Source: Polyporus tsugae
Lineage: Eukaryota > Basidiomycota > Agaricomycetes > Polyporales > Polyporaceae
Length of the DNA: 64,000 nucleotides
Assembly (NCBI GenBank): GCA_024305745.1
Contig: JAHRBS010000008.1
Location: 1,302,001 to 1,366,000 of the forward strand
Reading direction: 5' to 3'
Shown: in pieces, positions 1-12,008 of the stretch
Position numbering within the stretch: position 1 is the first letter of the stretch
Layout: each line of letters begins with the position of its first letter
Position numbers and translations under genes: made by a program
The notes under the pieces: generated by a model
Databases searched by the model: none
Seen by the model: only the letters and a program-made list of their open reading frames with translations
Told to the model about the DNA's origin: nothing

Positions 1-1870
1 ACGAGGACACGGCAGGCGGCTTACCTGACTCGAGATGTACGGCGCGCTCTCCGTCTGCGCGTACGAATTCCGCTCCTCATACTGATCTTCTGGATTCCAC
101 GTCGGACTTGACGGCGTCACCGGCGGAAGCGGTAGCGGGAGCAGTGGGCACGACGCCTGGAAAAATTCATCTTCAGAGTCTGACGTCGGGTCGCCAGCGC
201 CTGGGCCCCGGAGGAAGTCAACGTTGCTCCGCGTCGAGAGCGACGGTGGCACCCAGCGGAGCTTCGGGGGGAGTTTGCCTGCTTCATGGACCTCAGAAAC
301 CAGTGGGGTGTCGAAGCCGACGGTAAACTGTGAGGGAGAAGTGCTAGGGTGGTCGGAGGTGGGGAAAATGCCATGGGTGCGCAAGTGCCGCTTCGCGTTC
401 GAGCGGACGGCAAAGGATTTCGTGCAGGTAGGTATCGGGCATTTGAAGGCTAGAAAAAAATTCGTCCCGGAAATATTTTAGCAACGTAGCGACGAAAACG
501 TAAGGCAGGGAAGACGACCTACGTTTCGCGCCAGAGTGGGAGTTCATGTGTGTCGCCAGGCCGCTGGGTCTAGGGAATAACTTAAAGCATACTGTACACT
601 GGTGCATCTTCGACTTCTTCTGTGGCGGCCGCGTCCGCTCGTGGTGTGCCGCGCCCTCGGGCGGCGTCACCGGCCCCGTCGACCCTAAGTGCTCCCGCTC
701 CCCATCCATGCCCGCACCCGCGCCCGGCTCAGGGCTCCGCCCCTGCGTGCGTCCCAGTACGTCGTCGAGGCCGACCGCGGTGCTGCTGCCATCCGACGAG
801 CGCGACCACTCCCGACTCGCCATCTCGAAGTCGCGCTCCTCGTTGGCCTGTGTCCGGTACGGGAGCCGGTGTACCTCCGACGCCGCGCTCGGGAGGCTGC
901 TCTCCGAGTCATCGTCATAGTCGTCCCCGTCGAAGACGAGCCCGGGCACAGACGATGGGCTTATCGGGTCGGGCACGGACACCGAGTCCATCGAGTTCCG
1001 CCGCATGGGGATCGGGTACGGTGCGGAGCGCGGCGAGTGCACGTCCATCAGCACGCTCGCGTCGCCGCTGATGTGCGCGTGCGCGTGAGGGTGTGAGTGT
1101 GAGTGCGAGTGTGAGGGCGAGTGCGAGTGCGAGTGGTGCGCGTACGGGGAGGTCGGGGACGCGAACCCCGCGAACGAGGGCGGGTAGGACGCGGCGGCGG
1201 CGCTGACGTACCGTGTAGGCGTCCCAGGGCTGTACATGTCTGCGCGTGCCCCGTCGAGGAACTGGCCGGCACTCGCGAGCCCAAAGCTCGCCCTGCGCTC
1301 CGCGGGCGGCATGGGCGGGACGCCGCGGTAAGTGCCGCTGCCGCGCGCGAGGGTGTGAGAATCAAGCGCGCTCTGCAGCTCCTCCGCTGGCGTCGCGGTC
1401 GGGGTCGAGTACGCGGTGGGGTAGACGACGGGGCTGGGGAAGGAGACATTGTAGAGGTTGGCGTAGGCCGCCGCGTCTTGGAGGAGGGCGGTGCGCTGCG
1501 ATGACTCGGGGTAACCTACCAGTTGGGACTCGGGGCCCGCGCCCGCGTAGAAGTTGTTAAGGTGCGCGGCCGCCTGGGTGCGCTCCGGGCTGAGGCCTCC
1601 GGCGCCGTTCTGGTGGTGTTGATGGGTGTTGTAGTTGGTTTGGACGTTGAGCATCCATGGCTGCTGCCGAGCGGAGAAGGACGGGTGAGGGATGGCGGTG
1701 GAGAGAGGCTCCAGGCCGGGCTGGGGATGCGAGAGATAGTACGGGGGAGCGGAGTGTTGCTGGAATCTATGAAGGGTATTTGGGTCGTGGGGATTGTCGA
1801 GGTGCGAGTGTGTGGCCGACATTGGTGAAGAGGATCGGAAGAGGGTATCGGGGGACCAGGCGCTGGGCAT
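1..1870 (-). CDS. C2H2 zinc-finger transcription factor (3' end beyond window)
   Basis: A probable nuclear DNA-binding regulator. Exon 1 is 523..1870. A 73-nt intron (450..522) splits the finger region, and exon 2 is 25..449, ending at a GTAAGC donor, so the last exon lies outside the window. Two adjacent C2H2 fingers are visible at about residues 425-475. The first reads HQCTVCFKLF then HMNSH. The second becomes canonical only after splicing: KPFKCPIPTCTKSF then HLRTHG. The first 420 residues are low complexity, rich in Ser, Pro and His, with a striking His-Ser run encoded near 1075-1135 and an acidic patch DGDDYDDDSESS. An internal ATG (MSATHSH) is an alternative start. The family is large, so target genes cannot be inferred. 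The call of C2H2 factor is secure. Confidence 0.88.
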
Positions 1871-4065
1871 GGAATGTTGTACAGAGGGTGACTCGGGCTA
1901 TCGACGCAAGATGAGGCCAGAACTGGAGGGCAGGGGCTCAGGGCGGAGGATGCACAGAGTAGAGGGAGAGTGAGGACGGGGAGGTGGGTGGATGTGTTGC
2001 GGGGGAGGAGGATGTTATATGGGAGAAGGGGTTAGACTCTGAAACGGAGAAGTGACATGGCTGGGGACACCAACAAGTCGACATGGACCGCAAACGCGCA
2101 AGTCATAAAGAAATCGCATTGGGTGATAGAGACACGAGCCAGCCCGCCGTGCCTGTCCTCCAACCGCCCGCATGCCGGCTGCACCCGGCCACTCGCCAGA
2201 AATCATCGATACTTGCTCGTGAGAGTCTCCCAATCCAACTGCCAGCGAGCGACAAACCCAAATGCGTCCCACTCCCATATCCGACATGCTTTCCTGCCTC
2301 CCCCCGCTCTCTGGCCACCAGACTGCCTTTCCCGTCCATCGGCCAAAATCAGCACCTGACGAGATGCGATTCAGCTCCAGAATCCGCTTCTCGCCCTCCT
2401 CAGATCTCCTCGAGCCTGGCGCCTCCCCTGCCCGAACACTCGCAACCACTCCGTCTTCTCTTCTTCGGCGGCACGAGGCGCTCACACTGGTCTCCGAGTC
2501 CCACCCTCCCCACGTTCACTGCCGGCGCTGCAGCACCTGTCGTCCTCCTCTCGCCCCGCAGCCACGTATCCAAGACGCTTGCAACTCACCTGCACAGCAA
2601 AAAACGATGACAGCCACGGTGGAGCTGGAGTGCCACCAACATCCTTCAACAAAACTCTCCGCCGACAGCTGCGCGACGTCGGCCGTTTCGCACTGTCGCA
2701 ACATCGCTCCCGCCCGCCATGGCTGCCAATCCCAGATTTTGTGCGCGTTTGTTTTTCGCCCGAGAGAAGCTACATTGATATCGTCGCTATCTCTGGCCAG
2801 ATCGCTCGGCCAAACTTCACGTATATTGCTTCCTTGGACACGACCCAGAGTCCGAAGCTTGTCCGCCCGCGTTCACGTTGGCAGTTGCTCGCATTAATCT
2901 GTAATCTGTCGTAAACGAACGCAACATCGTCAGCGCCAGACTCGCTCGTAGCGAGAGCCTCAACCTTCCGTCCTGTCCGCCATGCTCGGAATCCCTTCTT
3001 CGCTCCCAGCCACAATCTGAGCCTCGCCCCCTGCCGGCGGCGCTTGCGACCGCCAATCTTGTGCGTGTGGGCAAGGGTCCTGGTCACTCCCCCCGCGGGG
3101 CGGTCCACGGGTCTGGAGACTTTCCCAGTCACGCCTGACTGAGCCCAGCGCTCGCTCGACGCTCGCGCGCTGCATGTGCGGAAAACGTAAGCTCGATCAG
3201 AAGATGCCATATTGATATGCAAGAGAGCCATAAACAACGAAAGCACGTCGCGAATCGCACCCGGCGTTAAAGCCCATCTTGGCCTCTGTCCGTCCCCACG
3301 CACGTCGAGCCCCTCGAATACGCGCACGCTTGTCGACAACTGTCCTTGTATCCGTGAGTCCTTGTCTATGTGTCCTTCATCTCCGGTCATTAGACTCGCG
3401 GTCTGCGCGCCCGCGTCCCTGCAATGCATCCAGTGCCACATCTTCTGCAATCAAGGCGGCAGATCTTCATCGACATGCAGGCGTCCACCTGCCGAGCGAG
3501 AAATGAGGTCACCCTGCGCACAGACACACGCACCCCTGCCAGACCTGTGATAGATCATTGGGACCGCACGCACCTGAACTGCTCCAGCCTGTTCCTTGTG
3601 GATACCGTCAGTCCGCCCTCTCCAGTCACGGTACTCGTACTGACTCCGGGATTGTCGCTATTCCCAGCACTTGCCCCGGCCCGCGCGCGGGAGGTTGGAG
3701 CCAGTATCTTGGCGCCAGCCGGTTTGGGAGTCATCCTGGCGGCCTCAGCAGATGTGAATGCCAAACTCCTTCTTCGCGTCACCCGCAGATCTTCCTGCTG
3801 CTGGAGTCCTTTCCGTTTCGAGACCTGCGGGGCAGAATACGGACCCTCTCTTGCCATTCCGCGTGGCGGGCGCTGCCGTCCGTCTGGGGTCATCGTGGTC
3901 TCCCGCCGCCGCAAACTAGAGCCCGGAGTCCGAGTTCGAGCAACCACCGCAGCAGACAGAGGAGGGCGGTGCTGAAAGTGGCAACCGAACAAGGCGACAA
4001 ACAGGGGGTTTGGTTACGGGTGGCCGAGAGAAGTTGCGGACGCATCCGAGAAAGGCAGAAGCCCA
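1871..4065. other. Non-coding stretch between the C2H2 gene and EXO1
   Basis: This stretch is upstream of the C2H2 gene (minus) and downstream of EXO1 (minus). It is pyrimidine-rich on the plus strand around 2290-2560. Open frames up to about 270 codons exist on both strands, but none has a recognisable domain and they overlap one another. It probably holds the promoter and a long leader of the regulator. I see no repeat or RNA gene. Confidence 0.5.
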
Positions 4066-7000
4066 TTAATGACCCAATGACCGAGCAAGGAGAATGTTCG
4101 GTAATGAAAGACATACCTGATCGCTGCCTGCACTCGCCGCCATATCCGGCCTCGAATTCGTATTTGCGCCCTGGCCATGGGCACTGGCCCCGCTGCGGGC
4201 CCACCTCTCCCACCAGCCGTGAGCAACCTTCGCGTTCCGCGCAGCCAGGGAAGCGGCGCCGTTATGACTGTGGTCATCGAGTTCTTCCGAGCTACCCTCG
4301 TCCAGTGGAACCGCAGACGTCTGGCCTTCACATTCAATATCGTCACCATCTGTGGCCGGCGTAACTGGCCCAGGGGTCGAGGAAGCCGTCGAGAACATTA
4401 CGTCCTCTTCAATAAACCCCTGCCTGTCGCCGTTGAGCCCCCCCTCGCAGTCCTCGCCGCCGCTCGTGACCTCGTCCCAATCGTGGATGTCATCGAATCC
4501 TTCGTCGAAGACCCTCCGCAAATCAGGCCCGTCCCGGCCCGCCGCGGACTCTCCTCCGCACGAACCTCCTTCCTCTTCCTCGCCGCTGCCGCCGAACGGC
4601 TTCCGGCGCGTTCGAGAACGAGAACGAGAACGAGAACGCGAGCGGGTGCGTGCGCGTTTGCGCTGGCTAAAGCTTGTGTTCAGCACAGGTCTGAGCGGCA
4701 GCGCACGTGTGACTACCCGCTCCACGACCACGACCGCCGGCCGGTTGCGCGTGCGCGGGTGTGCGGCCACCGGGGAGCTGGACAGCACGTCCGCGTCATA
4801 CTCGTCCTCTTCCTCATCCTCCCAGTCGGCGCCCCGCCTCCCCGCGCCGGGGCGCACGGGCGAAGAGATCTCGGGGGAGTCCCACTGGCCCCCCATGGAC
4901 TCCGTGGGCGACGCGTACCCGTCCTCCTGCGCAATAGCGTCCGGCGCTCCCATGTCCACGTCTGCGTCCGCGTCCATGTCCGCGTCCACGACTTCGTCGG
5001 CCTCCGGCCGTACGTTCTCCTTCTCCTTCTCACGCTGCGACAGTCCTGACGATCCGGCCACCGGCTGCTGCTGGCTGTGACAGCGCTCGTGGCCGTGGTC
5101 GTGGCCACGACGGGCGTGGTTTGGGGTGCTCACGCTGGGGGTAGCCACAGGTCGGCCCCACCCGAGTCTGTCGCCTCGAGGGTCTGAAACCGATCGCTGA
5201 GCAGCATGGAAGAATTTGGACGTGGTCGGCACGCGCGGCGTTGCGGCACCAGCATTAGCACCAGCCGCGGCCGCCGCGTCCTCGTCCTCGTCCTCTTGTT
5301 TCTTCCGCTTCGCAGCGATTTCGTCGTCCATGACCCCGGCGAGGGTCCGCTTCCCGCTCCTCTTCCCGACCGCCATCGCGGGCCGCGCAGGGGTGGCCGA
5401 GCCGGAGGAGCCTGATTGTGGCCCTGGTCCTGGTCCTAGTCTTGGTCCTGGTCCTGGTCCTGATACCGATCGCGCTCCCGCACCCCCATCTCTCCCCGAG
5501 GGAGCTTCTCGCACCTGTGGCGCTACGGTGGCATTATCCCAACACGTAATGAGCCAGAAGAACGCGCAGGAGGGGGCAGTGGGAGGAACACGACCACGAC
5601 CACGACCACGGACGGCACATGCACATGCTCCAGTCAGCACCTGCCAATCCTAACGGGGGCCCGCGACGAGCGAGCGAGCGGAGTGCGGACTTACCAAAGA
5701 ACTTGAGCAGGCCTAGTTTCTCCGGCAGCGGCCGGGGCCGCGGCGGCTGCTCCTTAGCCCTGCCTTTGCCCTTATCCGGCCGGGCCACGTTCGCCGTCGA
5801 CGCCGACGCACCATGTCGGTTCATCGGAATCGGCTTGAGGGCGCGGGGGACGTAGCCAGGGTTGATGTCCTCCATGGGGAGGAGGGAGATGGGGCACGCG
5901 TCGCCCTCGGCGACGCGCTTCGCGAGCGATGGCTCGATATTCCTATTCGGGCGAGCGCGGCGCATCGCACATTTGCGCATCGAGCCACCGCAGATATGCC
6001 CGCAACGCACAGCGCACATCATCGGCGACATCAAGCGTGCCCAGTGCGCGGCGGAAAAGAAGGACGCGAAAAGCCAATAAAACAAGCAGTCGGTCAGCTT
6101 CTCGTTCAACGATACGATACGATACGGGGAGGGGAGGGGATAGAAAGGAAACGCGAACATGCGCACACCACGCACAAAACACAGAACACTCACGCTCCGA
6201 CGTACGCCTCCCTCTCCGCGTCCCAGCTCTGCGCGTCGTCCGCGGGCACTTCCGTGAGGTGCACGAGCCGCCCCTGCGCAGGGTCGTACACGCGCTGGTG
6301 GAGGAACACCTGCTCTGCGAGCCTGAACGCGTCCAGGTACCCTCGCGGGATCTTCTTCTTGCCCTCGAGCCGCAGCGCGCCCAGCATGCCCTCCACCGTC
6401 CTGTGCTTACGGAGGAGCGCCCACGCCGTCTTCAGGCCGATCCCGGGGATGCTCGGGAGGTAGTCGCACCCGCTCAGGATCGCCATCGTCCGGAACTGCG
6501 TGTCGGACCACCCGAGGAGCGACAGGCCGCCCCCAGAGCCCGACGCGGACGTGCCAATGCCTGTGACGGCAGCGAAGTCGGCGCGGGAGATGTGCGTGGC
6601 GGTCGCTGCGGCGGTGTCGAGCTTGAAGAGGACGTTCTTGCAGCCGAAGACGAGCAGGTCCGAGTCCTCGGTGACGATCCCGTCCACGAGGCCGATCCGC
6701 TCGAAGTACGCCAGCTGCGCGTCCGCTTCGTACGGCGCTACGACGTACGGCACGCCCTCCGCGCGCAAGGCCTGCCCCATTCAGCCGTTCAGTCATTGAA
6801 CCATCGCGTCGTTATCGTCGCGAAATCGCCATCCAGCATGCACGCAGCACGCACATAATGCGTAGGGTAGACCCAGGTGGAAAGATCAAGATAAAGTCAG
6901 CGTTGCGCACCGAACGGGCTAACGAATCTTCCAGCGGAGGGATCGCCCTCCAGCAGGTCAGGAATCGCAAGCAGGATTTCTCACCTTGATGAGCTGATAC

Positions 7001-9131
7001 GCCATCTGCGGCGTCACGTCCACGCACTTGACGTAGTGCTCGCGCGCCTGCGCATGCTTGCCCTGCGCGGCGAGCGCGTTCGCGCGCGCGAGGTTCTCCT
7101 CGCGCCGCTGCTTGCGTTCCTCCTCGGTGCCCTTCTTGGCCGGGAGCGGCCCGCCATCGAAGACAATGTACGGCACGATGCCGTGGTGACGAAGCAGTCG
7201 GACCCTGTGCATCGCGTATTCGACGTATCTGGAAGACAAGACGACGGAAGGGCTGGGTCAGCGAGGCTTCTCGGGCCACAAATGACTGCAAACAGGAGCA
7301 GGAGGGGACATTTCTCCGTGGTTGAGCCGTCTGAATGCAATGTGCGCGCTCGGTACTGGAAATAAACAATAGACATAGACATTACGTCCACGTCGAAGTT
7401 CGCCCCACTAGGCCCGTTACGAGCAAGAGAAGATCAACTCATGTGTGCGCAGGGAAAATGAGAGCGAGAACGCCTTTACGTATAGATGAGGGAAGGATGA
7501 CACGTCGGTTCAGCGTACCCACAAGCTTCTCTGAGGTTTCCGCAAAAGTCAAGGACGTACAGCTGCCGAGTGCCTGGTACAGAACAGCGAAAGATAGGCC
7601 AATGGCAGAACTTAACTGCCCCTCGAACAAGCTCTTCCGCCAATCTCAATTCGGTGGGCGACGTCTAGAAAGTCGCGAACCGCTACACGAGATTGGCACA
7701 GTCGCGACCTAGCCAGACCGAGAGCTAAAATGCGAGGAGATAGAAAATTTCGCGAAGAGTGAGCGTAGCCTGGTGTCCCGCCTGCCGTCGGACCGAATCC
7801 AAGCCGAGCGCATTCCACCAACGCCTACGGAACGTCGGAGCCGTAACCATTGCGGAGCGAGTCCGGCCCGGACCGGTCGCAGGTGCATAGAAATGTTTCT
7901 TTGCTGAGGAAAATATACGAGAATGAAGTCTTGCAAGATAGGAGCAAATCGATATCTCTACGGAGGCAAGAACAGTTCGAGAAACGCACTCCTGTGCGTG
8001 CACGTTGAAGCATGCAGGTTCTCGGCGGCAGCCAGGACGAATGACGTGTTCTGGGCACCACACAGACGCATCTCTTGGGTCTGGCATGCCTCATAGCTGT
8101 GTTGACATCAGCCACGAAAGTTTGGACCCCAGCTCAAGGACCATTGCATCGAGGCCACCATGCCCCCCTGTGGACCCTCAAATCAAACGTCGAGTGGCAA
8201 ACAAACGTAAAAGAAGGAGCCATGGACCACACTAAAGGCGGTGACCGTCGCTGTTGAGGACACGAGTGACCAACAGTCTCCGAAATGACTGTGAAGACAG
8301 ACCTCCACAAAGCAAATCCGGGTGGAGCAGCGATCACGTTTCACCCCGCAATATGCGACAACTTCTACTCGGGTTGCTAGAAAGCACAGTGGACGCTTGG
8401 CATACATGCGTCCAACGGCAAGGATAGTTGGAAAATCGACGACAGGGATGGTATATCCCGGAACAAGCCTAATCGACATCGCAGCCAAGCACAGGATGAT
8501 CGAGATGTGGTTACTTCATCTGGGAAGTGGTAACGCAGTGATTTCGTCACGTCACGGGGCAATCGCATATACTGCCCTGACAAGCGCACGGTGTGCAAGA
8601 GCATAGAGTGCAGCAGGGGCAGCGTCTTCTGGCTGATTAAAGACCAGCAGGACTGCAAATGTACAAGCGCATGGGCGATAAGGCGGATAGGACCGGAAAG
8701 TCGGGGTGGACATGATGCAGAAGACCCTGAACATAACTGGATCACATGCCTTCGGTATCATGCCTACGGTGACAATTCCCCAAGTCCTCCAAGAAGTGCA
8801 GGAAAGAATAAAAGAAGCGATGTAACATGAAGCACGCATGAGGATCATCATATTAGAAAGGGAGACTCAGCATGGTGGAGATTCCAGAGTGCGAGGAACG
8901 GGCGCGGAGCACACCAGCCACTGAGGGACTGCCATATAGGAAAACGCAAATTGAAGGGAATATAACTCACTTGGAAGTTTTCTTGCCTGTGGCTATCTCC
9001 GCTGCACAACCGTATGAGCCTCTATGTAGCCACACATAGGCGTCGACGGCGAGGGTCTGGCCGCGGAACTCGGAGAGATGCTTGGTGTTTTGGATGTCCT
9101 TGAGGAGAGGAAGTAGCCCAGAGATTCCCAT
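4066..9131 (-). CDS. EXO1: Exonuclease 1 (XPG/FEN1-family 5' flap nuclease)
   Basis: A nuclear 5'-to-3' exonuclease and flap endonuclease used in mismatch repair and double-strand-break end resection. Exons are 8971..9131, 6985..7228, 6194..6771, 5695..5942 and 4066..5522. All phases close, giving 895 residues. The N-domain starts MGISGLLPLLKDIQ and continues with TLAVDAYVWLHRG; VFDGGPLPAKK follows. The I-domain has APYEADAQLAYF and VTEDSDLLVFG, and the helix-hairpin-helix region has ILSGCDYLPSIPGIGLK. These match the acidic catalytic residues of the family. The C-terminal half is disordered and basic/acidic, with KR and KRKK clusters (likely NLS), a Gly-Pro repeat, an Arg-Ser repeat and a SKFF motif typical of EXO1. 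The ATG at 9131 is required because the conserved MGI terminus is catalytically important. Introns are unusually long: 1742, 213, 251 and 172 nt. Confidence 0.93.
4613..4648 (+). repeat. GAGAAC hexamer repeat in EXO1 C-terminus
   Basis: About five imperfect copies of a GAGAAC hexamer on the plus strand encode the RSRSRSRSR stretch of EXO1 on the minus strand. It lies in the disordered tail. Confidence 0.75.
5421..5462 (+). repeat. CTGGTC hexamer repeat in EXO1
   Basis: Seven imperfect CCTGGT-type hexamers encode the GPGPGPRLGPGPGP stretch at the start of the last EXO1 exon. The repeat is likely length-variable between strains. Confidence 0.75.
7229..8970 (-). other. 1742-nt first intron of EXO1
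   Basis: Bounded by a GTGAGT donor at 8970 and a TTCCAG acceptor ending at 7229, with a CTGAC-like branch site near the acceptor. The flanking exons join seamlessly inside the conserved N-domain (KKTSK then YVEYAMHR). Typical introns here are 50-80 nt. I see no recognisable protein, terminal repeats or target-site duplication inside it. Open frames in it are short and lack known motifs. Confidence 0.8.
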
Positions 9132-10367
9132 AGCGACGCGTCTTCAGATGTAAGCAGAGCATCCAGGCATTCGGGGGGTTGTGGCGGAGGGGGACAGTGG
9201 GAGGACGACGGTCGTGTCAGACGCGGTCCCTGGTCTCGTCCCGACGGGCGTCACCCAGTGCAGGCGCCCGTCGCTTGCCCTAAAAGGGGCATACAAACAA
9301 CGCGTCGCGAAGCGTCACACCGCGTCCAAACAAAGCGTCACAAACGTCATCCCTGGCCCAGTCACGATCAAGCTCGTGGCACGGCCCAAACTGGCGCTTT
9401 CGGGTTCAAGCTTTGTGTCTTTACACCAGGCCCGTACCCCCGATTCTCCACCTTCCGACGTGCACAAGGCTCGGGCCCAGTTGCGTTTCTACCTTCCGTC
9501 ACTCGCTGCGGTATCATTCATGCGCATCGTCTATTGTTAGAATGCTAGCGTTTACGACCCTCGACGGCGGCATCACTGGCACTTCGCTCTTCTCCTCCTA
9601 CCACGACCAGCGTGCGGTCTCCAGCCTCCTAGCACACTCAGGGCTTTAACATATATGAACATATTGCAGGCTCCAGCCGTCTCCATGCATCGCCGTTTGG
9701 GGCGGGGTACAGCACGCACGACTCGGACTCGGTCGAAACATATTTGGACTCAAGGTTGTTGCAAGGTGTAGCCCGAATGCGCACCCTGTTTCTCGACCGT
9801 TGACGTCTTACGTCTTGCGTCCGCTCAACTCCCATGATAGGATTAAACGCAATCGGTACGTCGTCAATACCCTGATCGCCGTGATGCATAGTAGAATGCC
9901 TTTCACCTGTTTTCCCCTCAGGACACGGTTCAAGCTACGCCTACAAGCAGGTTCACTTCACCTCACTTTTGTAGACAGATGCCTTCCGATGTGATCCCTG
10001 ACGGCGGACTTAATTTTTGGTTGTTCCGCGTCCAACACACCACGAGCGTTGAGAACCATGTATATAAGGTTTGCCACCATCATGCATCAGTGTTTCTATG
10101 TCGCCTGAGCCTCTTCCTATGGCACCCGCTGTACTGCCCGAGGAATATGTAAAGGGCAGGCGGGACCAGTCGGATAGTTAGTAAGTGCCCTGCCGCCTTG
10201 ATCCTTTATACGCGCCCTGTTATTTGGCTGATTCATGTCCCATACCGCTCGCAGCACACTAGTCATGACTTGCCACCGTCGCGGCCGGACGCCCATATAT
10301 TCAGACTCTGTTCCGCTGAGACCTCTCAACCGCTTCTACTCATACCAACCACTCACATTCCTCCGGT
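9132..10367. other. Intergenic region between EXO1 and an F-box gene
   Basis: A divergent promoter interval, with EXO1 leaving to the left and the F-box gene to the right. Short plus-strand frames (9181-9650) show no recognisable family. TATATAAGG near 10060-10070 could be a TATA element but lies 300 nt from the F-box start. Confidence 0.4.
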
Positions 10368-11286
10368 ATGGAGAATTCCTTACTCCCCATCGACATATGC
10401 GAAGCCATCATCGACGCTTTCTACATCACTCAACACCACGGGGCCATTGCACGAAACGCAGACTACGCAGTTCTCCTCCGCTGCGCACTCGTCTGCAGCG
10501 CCTGGCTCCCTCGGGCCCGCTTCAATCTCCTCCGCCACGTCGTCCTCAGGGACCCCTCTCACCTCAACCTGCTTATCCGCACTCTCTCAGTGAACCCAGA
10601 CCTCGCAAATCTGATCTCCGAGGTTACTGTGCTCACTTCCCACGGCTACATCCCATTTGCGAACCTTCGTGCTCGCCAATTCTTCCGTAGCTGCCGACGG
10701 CTTGAGTTGCGCTTCTCCTCATGGAGCATGCATTACCCACCGACGTACTGGATTTCGATTGCACAGTTCCCCAGCATCGTAGAACTTGACATTTCTACCG
10801 CCGGCCTATCACTAAGCAGCATCCTCCATCTCATCTGGTCCTTCCCGGCACTTCGTGTCCTGGGGCTGCAAGAGGATATCAGCGAAGGACAGGTTTCAGT
10901 TCGGATGGACTCACTGACGGAAGCATATAGCATGAAACTCGATGCAATGCGGCCGTCGATTGCTCTTCGTGACCTTCAACACATGAAGCTCTCAAATGCA
11001 GTGAGTGTTCTATATCTGAGCTTGTGCACAAAGGAAAGTACCTCAACAGCAACCGGCTTGACAGCGTATCTTGACCTCCTTGCCCAACTTTCCTCCACCG
11101 CTCGCTTTTGGGACGTCAGTCACCAGATTGAAACTCGGTGTCATCCGGAAGCTCGGGCTCTCCCATATGTCCTCATTCTTACCTTCTGCAATATGTGTAA
11201 CCGGATACTCACAAGGCGTCTTTGATAGAGAGCATGTTCTCGTGGATTCGGGAGTTCCACAGCTTGGAGTTTCTGAGAGTTGGTAG
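10368..11286 (+). CDS. F-box-like protein
   Basis: A member of the lineage-expanded F-box proteins of polypores, which present substrates to SCF ubiquitin ligases. The start MENSLLPIDICEAIID is followed by LLRCALVCSAWLPRARFNLLRHVV, the typical F-box helix pattern, then leucine-rich segments. A GTGAGT...GACAG intron at 11001..11064 (64 nt) joins in phase to give a 284-residue product. Read-through also stays open (285 residues). The end is doubtful: a coherent leucine-rich segment (MFSWIREFHSLEFLRVGSVT, from 11234) lies in another frame, so the gene may be truncated by a small indel or have another splice. Family members are usually longer, which supports truncation. The target is unknown. Confidence 0.7.
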
Positions 11287-12008
11287 CGTGACCTTCGGCT
11301 CTAGCTCGCACTCGGACGGCCGAAGGAACAACGCGGCGAGTCAGACTGAGTTCGGAAGTTGACGTTGAAGTTCCACTGAGTTCCCCAGGATCTGGAGATT
11401 CTGCGTGACATTCACAGCGCCATACCCCAACACTACCTTTATATATCTTTCTCGTTGCACATTCCTATACGTTACCTCCGATTCATGTTTACGCCGACTT
11501 GAGCCTGGCGTACCAAGTCTGACGGCATAGCCAAATAGTGATCAACAAACAAAGGAGCCAAACAAATTTTGCCAACAGGCGCCCATGCCTCCTGGACGAT
11601 CCGACGATTGATCTTTTCAAGCAATGGTACCGGTACTGCTGCAATTCAAGTTGTCGCTGCACATGTCGCTGGTAAGTCGTCGTCATAGACATTGAATACT
11701 TATTCGCTGGGATACAACAAGCCTGTCTGTGGGTACCCCAATTACGTTTGCCGGGATGACGCACCGCAACTCACGTACACTGCGCTTGTTACTATGTACT
11801 AATGTAGCATTGTAAGTAGTATACCTATGATGTACCTGCTCTACTAGACGCCAACCGCATTCCTTGAGTTTGAACGGTCAAGTCGGAAACACCGTGAGTG
11901 CCAAACGGTCTCATCCGAGATAACTTGGGTGCTGAGCTGAACAGGCGGAATTCCCAATCGCGACTAGAGCAAGTCCCGCCTTAGCAGTGCAACTTGAAAG
12001 CCACTAGT
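11287..12008. other. Intergenic region, F-box gene to DUF6535 gene
   Basis: About 720 nt including the 3' end of the F-box locus and the promoter of the DUF6535 gene. The out-of-frame continuation of the F-box reading (11234-11360) overlaps its left end. Nothing else recognisable was seen. Confidence 0.4.

Noticed and set aside
2083..2897. Plus-strand frames of 175-211 codons upstream of the C2H2 gene
   Set aside because: Overlapping in different frames, low complexity and no domain. More likely promoter or leader.
6190..6780. Separate gene starting MGQALRAEGVPYVV
   Set aside because: The ATGGGGCAG is the 3' end of an EXO1 intron. The conserved junction is LIK then ALRAEGVPYVV.
7335..8830. 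Short plus-strand frames inside the first EXO1 intron as nested genes
   Set aside because: No known motif, no intron structure and no start context beyond chance. Kept only as part of the large-intron observation.
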